A program made the translations under genes and the position numbers. A stretch of DNA of 64,000 nt, taken from Archegozetes longisetosus. Taxonomy: Eukaryota > Arthropoda > Arachnida > Sarcoptiformes > Trhypochthoniidae. Within the stretch, counting starts at the first letter, position 1. Every line of letters begins with the position of its first letter. The stretch is from assembly GCA_018873245.2 (NCBI GenBank), contig JAEMBT020000003.1:9991843-10055842 (forward strand), given 5' to 3'. Shown piece after piece: positions 61,715 through 64,000 of this stretch. The notes under the pieces are model-generated. The model saw nothing but the letters and a program-made list of their open reading frames with translations. It was not told the DNA's origin and made no database searches.

Positions 61715-64000
61715 TAATGTTCGAAAAAGAACTTCTGAATTTTCAAAATCTAAAAAATTGATGAAATATGCAATTAAATGAGATGATTTCTATACATTTA
61801 AACCAACTCGATAACTCTGTCAATAAAGTTGTTCATTCTCATAGGAGCTGTTCTTTTATTAACTGCAAACATGTTCTATAAACTGGTGTGTTCTCAGATG
61901 GACTTAATTTCTAAACTTATATCATTTCGTGCGAGCCATTGAATTTTTGTGATACGGATATGATATATCGTTTGAATTCTAGTCAATTGGCGATTAGTTG
62001 CCATAGATTGTTACCCTTAAACTTGAATAGTTGTCAGGGAGAAAATTATTAAGTACAAAGGAGTCAACACGAAATCTCTTTCCCATACAAAAGAGTGAGA
62101 TCATAGCTATGATCGGTTACTCTTTCATTTTAATCCTCTGCTCCATTTAATTAATGCATATTAAGCGTCATCGATAGCGTGCATATAGAGAATAACCCTT
62201 GGAATCAATTTCAATTTATACCACAAATGATTCATCCGTGAAGAGTGAGGCATAAGTTAACTAACTATAGCTTAATAAAGACACTTAATTTAAAAACTCT
62301 TTTCAACGCACAATCAGTTAATATTAGAATCGAATTCAATAAACTTTCGTAAATTGACTGAAAGCGGGAAAACTTAGTTAAGGAAAGTAAGCGAAAAACA
62401 TATTCAGTAAAATACTTTGTTTGTGAGCGCCAAGTTTCTCTAATATTTCATTGATAAAACTGTATTGGATTTGCCGTTATTTTTCACGTACATCTCTATT
62501 TGAGGAGAAATAAATTGAATAATAATAACATTAACTTATTTGAAACTTATTTGAAATTTGCTTGAATCGAGTCCTCTTTTCCCATAGCAAAGATCAGAGA
62601 CAATTGACTGTGGCTTCAATTAATACTTCAGACCTTTGATAGAATAGCATTGGAGCGAAAATTGTATACTTGAAACTTGCCTCAAGTGTTTGTTGCGAAC
62701 ACTATTGTCTAGAAAAGAGAATTTATTGGTCAAAAGAGTCGCAATTGAAATAGTAATTAACGATGTTTAAGGGAAAGATGTCCACATTATTGGCTTTCAA
62801 TGTAAATCTAACAGTTATTCACTGACTGATAGGAAGTACTATAACTTTACTAGTGGTCACATCTCATTGATTACTTATAGCAAACAATGACTACACATTT
62901 CACTCTGCCGACAATTCACTCCCGAACCCATCGCCACTGGATATAGACTTTTATACTTAAATTACAGACTTTTCTAGACGTGTTTCTATTGCTAGGGGAA
63001 AGAATTAGAGTCCGACAAATCTGCCAATTCAGCCAAAATCAGAGTACTTATCGAACTTTATATTTTTTATTAACTATCATAAAAACTTTATGTTAGGCCA
63101 TTCTAGAGATATATGTCATTTTAAGTTTGAAATAATGGTTTTCTCAATACTAAATAATATCTATTTTCTTCAAATCCTAATCCAAAATATGTTTTTCAAT
63201 CTTTTATTTTATACTCTACTTATAATTCGATGATTTAATAAGTCTTAAAACTTGAGTCCTTTCTACGACTGTCTTCACTAGTGTTCTTATTTTATTTTTT
63301 CCATTGTTTGAATGGGTTTAAGAGTTGACTTAAATTTATGAATGTTTTCCTGTTATCGGCAATTGTCGAGTCAACGGGTGGTACGAAGAATATAAAAGGC
63401 GAACAACAGGAATGAGTTTGAAAAATGTGATCAATCACTTGGAAATGAAGAACAGAGAAAAAGCTAGTTTATGGATAAGAGACCATTTAATGAACCTATG
63501 TCGTGCATATTTTCTCTAAAGTTAGTTTAGCTTTGAAGGCAACATTTTTTGATTAGTTTAATGCTCCCTTATAACTCAACACACTTTTATCAATAACGGT
63601 GACACGAGTGTTACCAAGTATTAATGCTTATTGAATGCACTTTTTATGTTAAGTTTGATCAAATAGGATTCAATGTTGAGTACACTTATCAAAGTCTATC
63701 ATTTGTATTAAGTGTATATCACGTTCACAAAGTGATCCAATACTACTCAGACGACATTTTTTACCCATAGAGAACCATCTCATTAAAAGTTTTTTTAAAA
63801 ATTCGAATTAGTTTAGTTATCATTTCAGGTACCATTACTCTGAAAAATTATAGTTTCAAATACAAAATTTAGAATCTTAAAAAAGCTAACTTCAAATTGA
63901 TCCAATAATTCACATATTTATTCTGTCACTTCTCCCCATCTATCACAAAAGAAGCATATTTTTGGTGCTAATAATATCTCGTTCAGTATGCAAAGTCATG
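61715..64000. other. Non-coding to the window end
   Basis: AT-rich, with stops in all frames and no repeats or sites that I can support. Confidence 0.5.

Overview
This is a stretch of AT-rich animal nuclear DNA. Genes are sparse, introns are short (about 60-190 bp where I can define them, one of about 690 bp), polyadenylation signals are AATAAA, there are poly-Gln/Asn tracts, and decayed DNA transposons are scattered throughout. The recognisable families (UBE2J2-type E2, NRDP1-type RING E3, SKICH proteins, LC8 dynein light chain, hemopexin repeats, mariner, hAT and pogo elements) point to a metazoan, most likely an arthropod. A mite or other chelicerate is my guess, not something the sequence proves. 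Nothing looks bacterial.

Layout. 1-2.1 kb: terminal coding exon of an unrecognised gene on the + strand. 2.1-23.6 kb: mostly non-coding, with at least four eroded copies of an F-box/LRR-like gene (about 8.0, 9.7-10.9, 12.0-13.1 and 15.8-16.5 kb) and a pogo-like MITE. 23.6-25.9 kb: two hemopexin-like genes on the - strand, one nearly intact (one frameshift in an A5 run) and one clearly dead. A third 3'-terminal fragment lies at 60.8 kb. 26-33 kb: no gene seen. 33.0-48.1 kb: a ubiquitin-related gene cluster. 48-64 kb: largely gene-poor, with another probable LRR remnant at 55.5-56.6 kb, the hemopexin fragment and a near-perfect 110 bp hairpin.

The 33-48 kb cluster is the notable part. In order it holds: a three-exon gene (-) for a SKICH domain, a long coiled coil and two C-terminal LC8/dynein-light-chain-like domains; an NRDP1/RNF41-like RING protein (-); a UBE2J2-like E2 (+), divergent from it; a dead E2 copy (+); a second intact E2 (+); and a second NRDP1-like RING gene (-) whose last exon encodes another LC8-like domain. 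SKICH proteins in vertebrates (NDP52, TAX1BP1) are autophagy adaptors for ubiquitinated cargo, and LC8 is a dimerising hub of the dynein motor. The cluster therefore puts together an E2, an E3 and a possible cargo adaptor, with the same unusual LC8 module in the adaptor and one E3. A shared ubiquitin/selective-autophagy function is inference; the domain calls are read from the sequence.

Both E2s lack the membrane anchor of UBE2J2/Ubc6, and both RING domains lack the usual His ligand. Two of the best open reading frames (hemopexin-like gene and second RING gene) each carry a single-base frameshift in an A5 homopolymer, which may be assembly error rather than true gene death.
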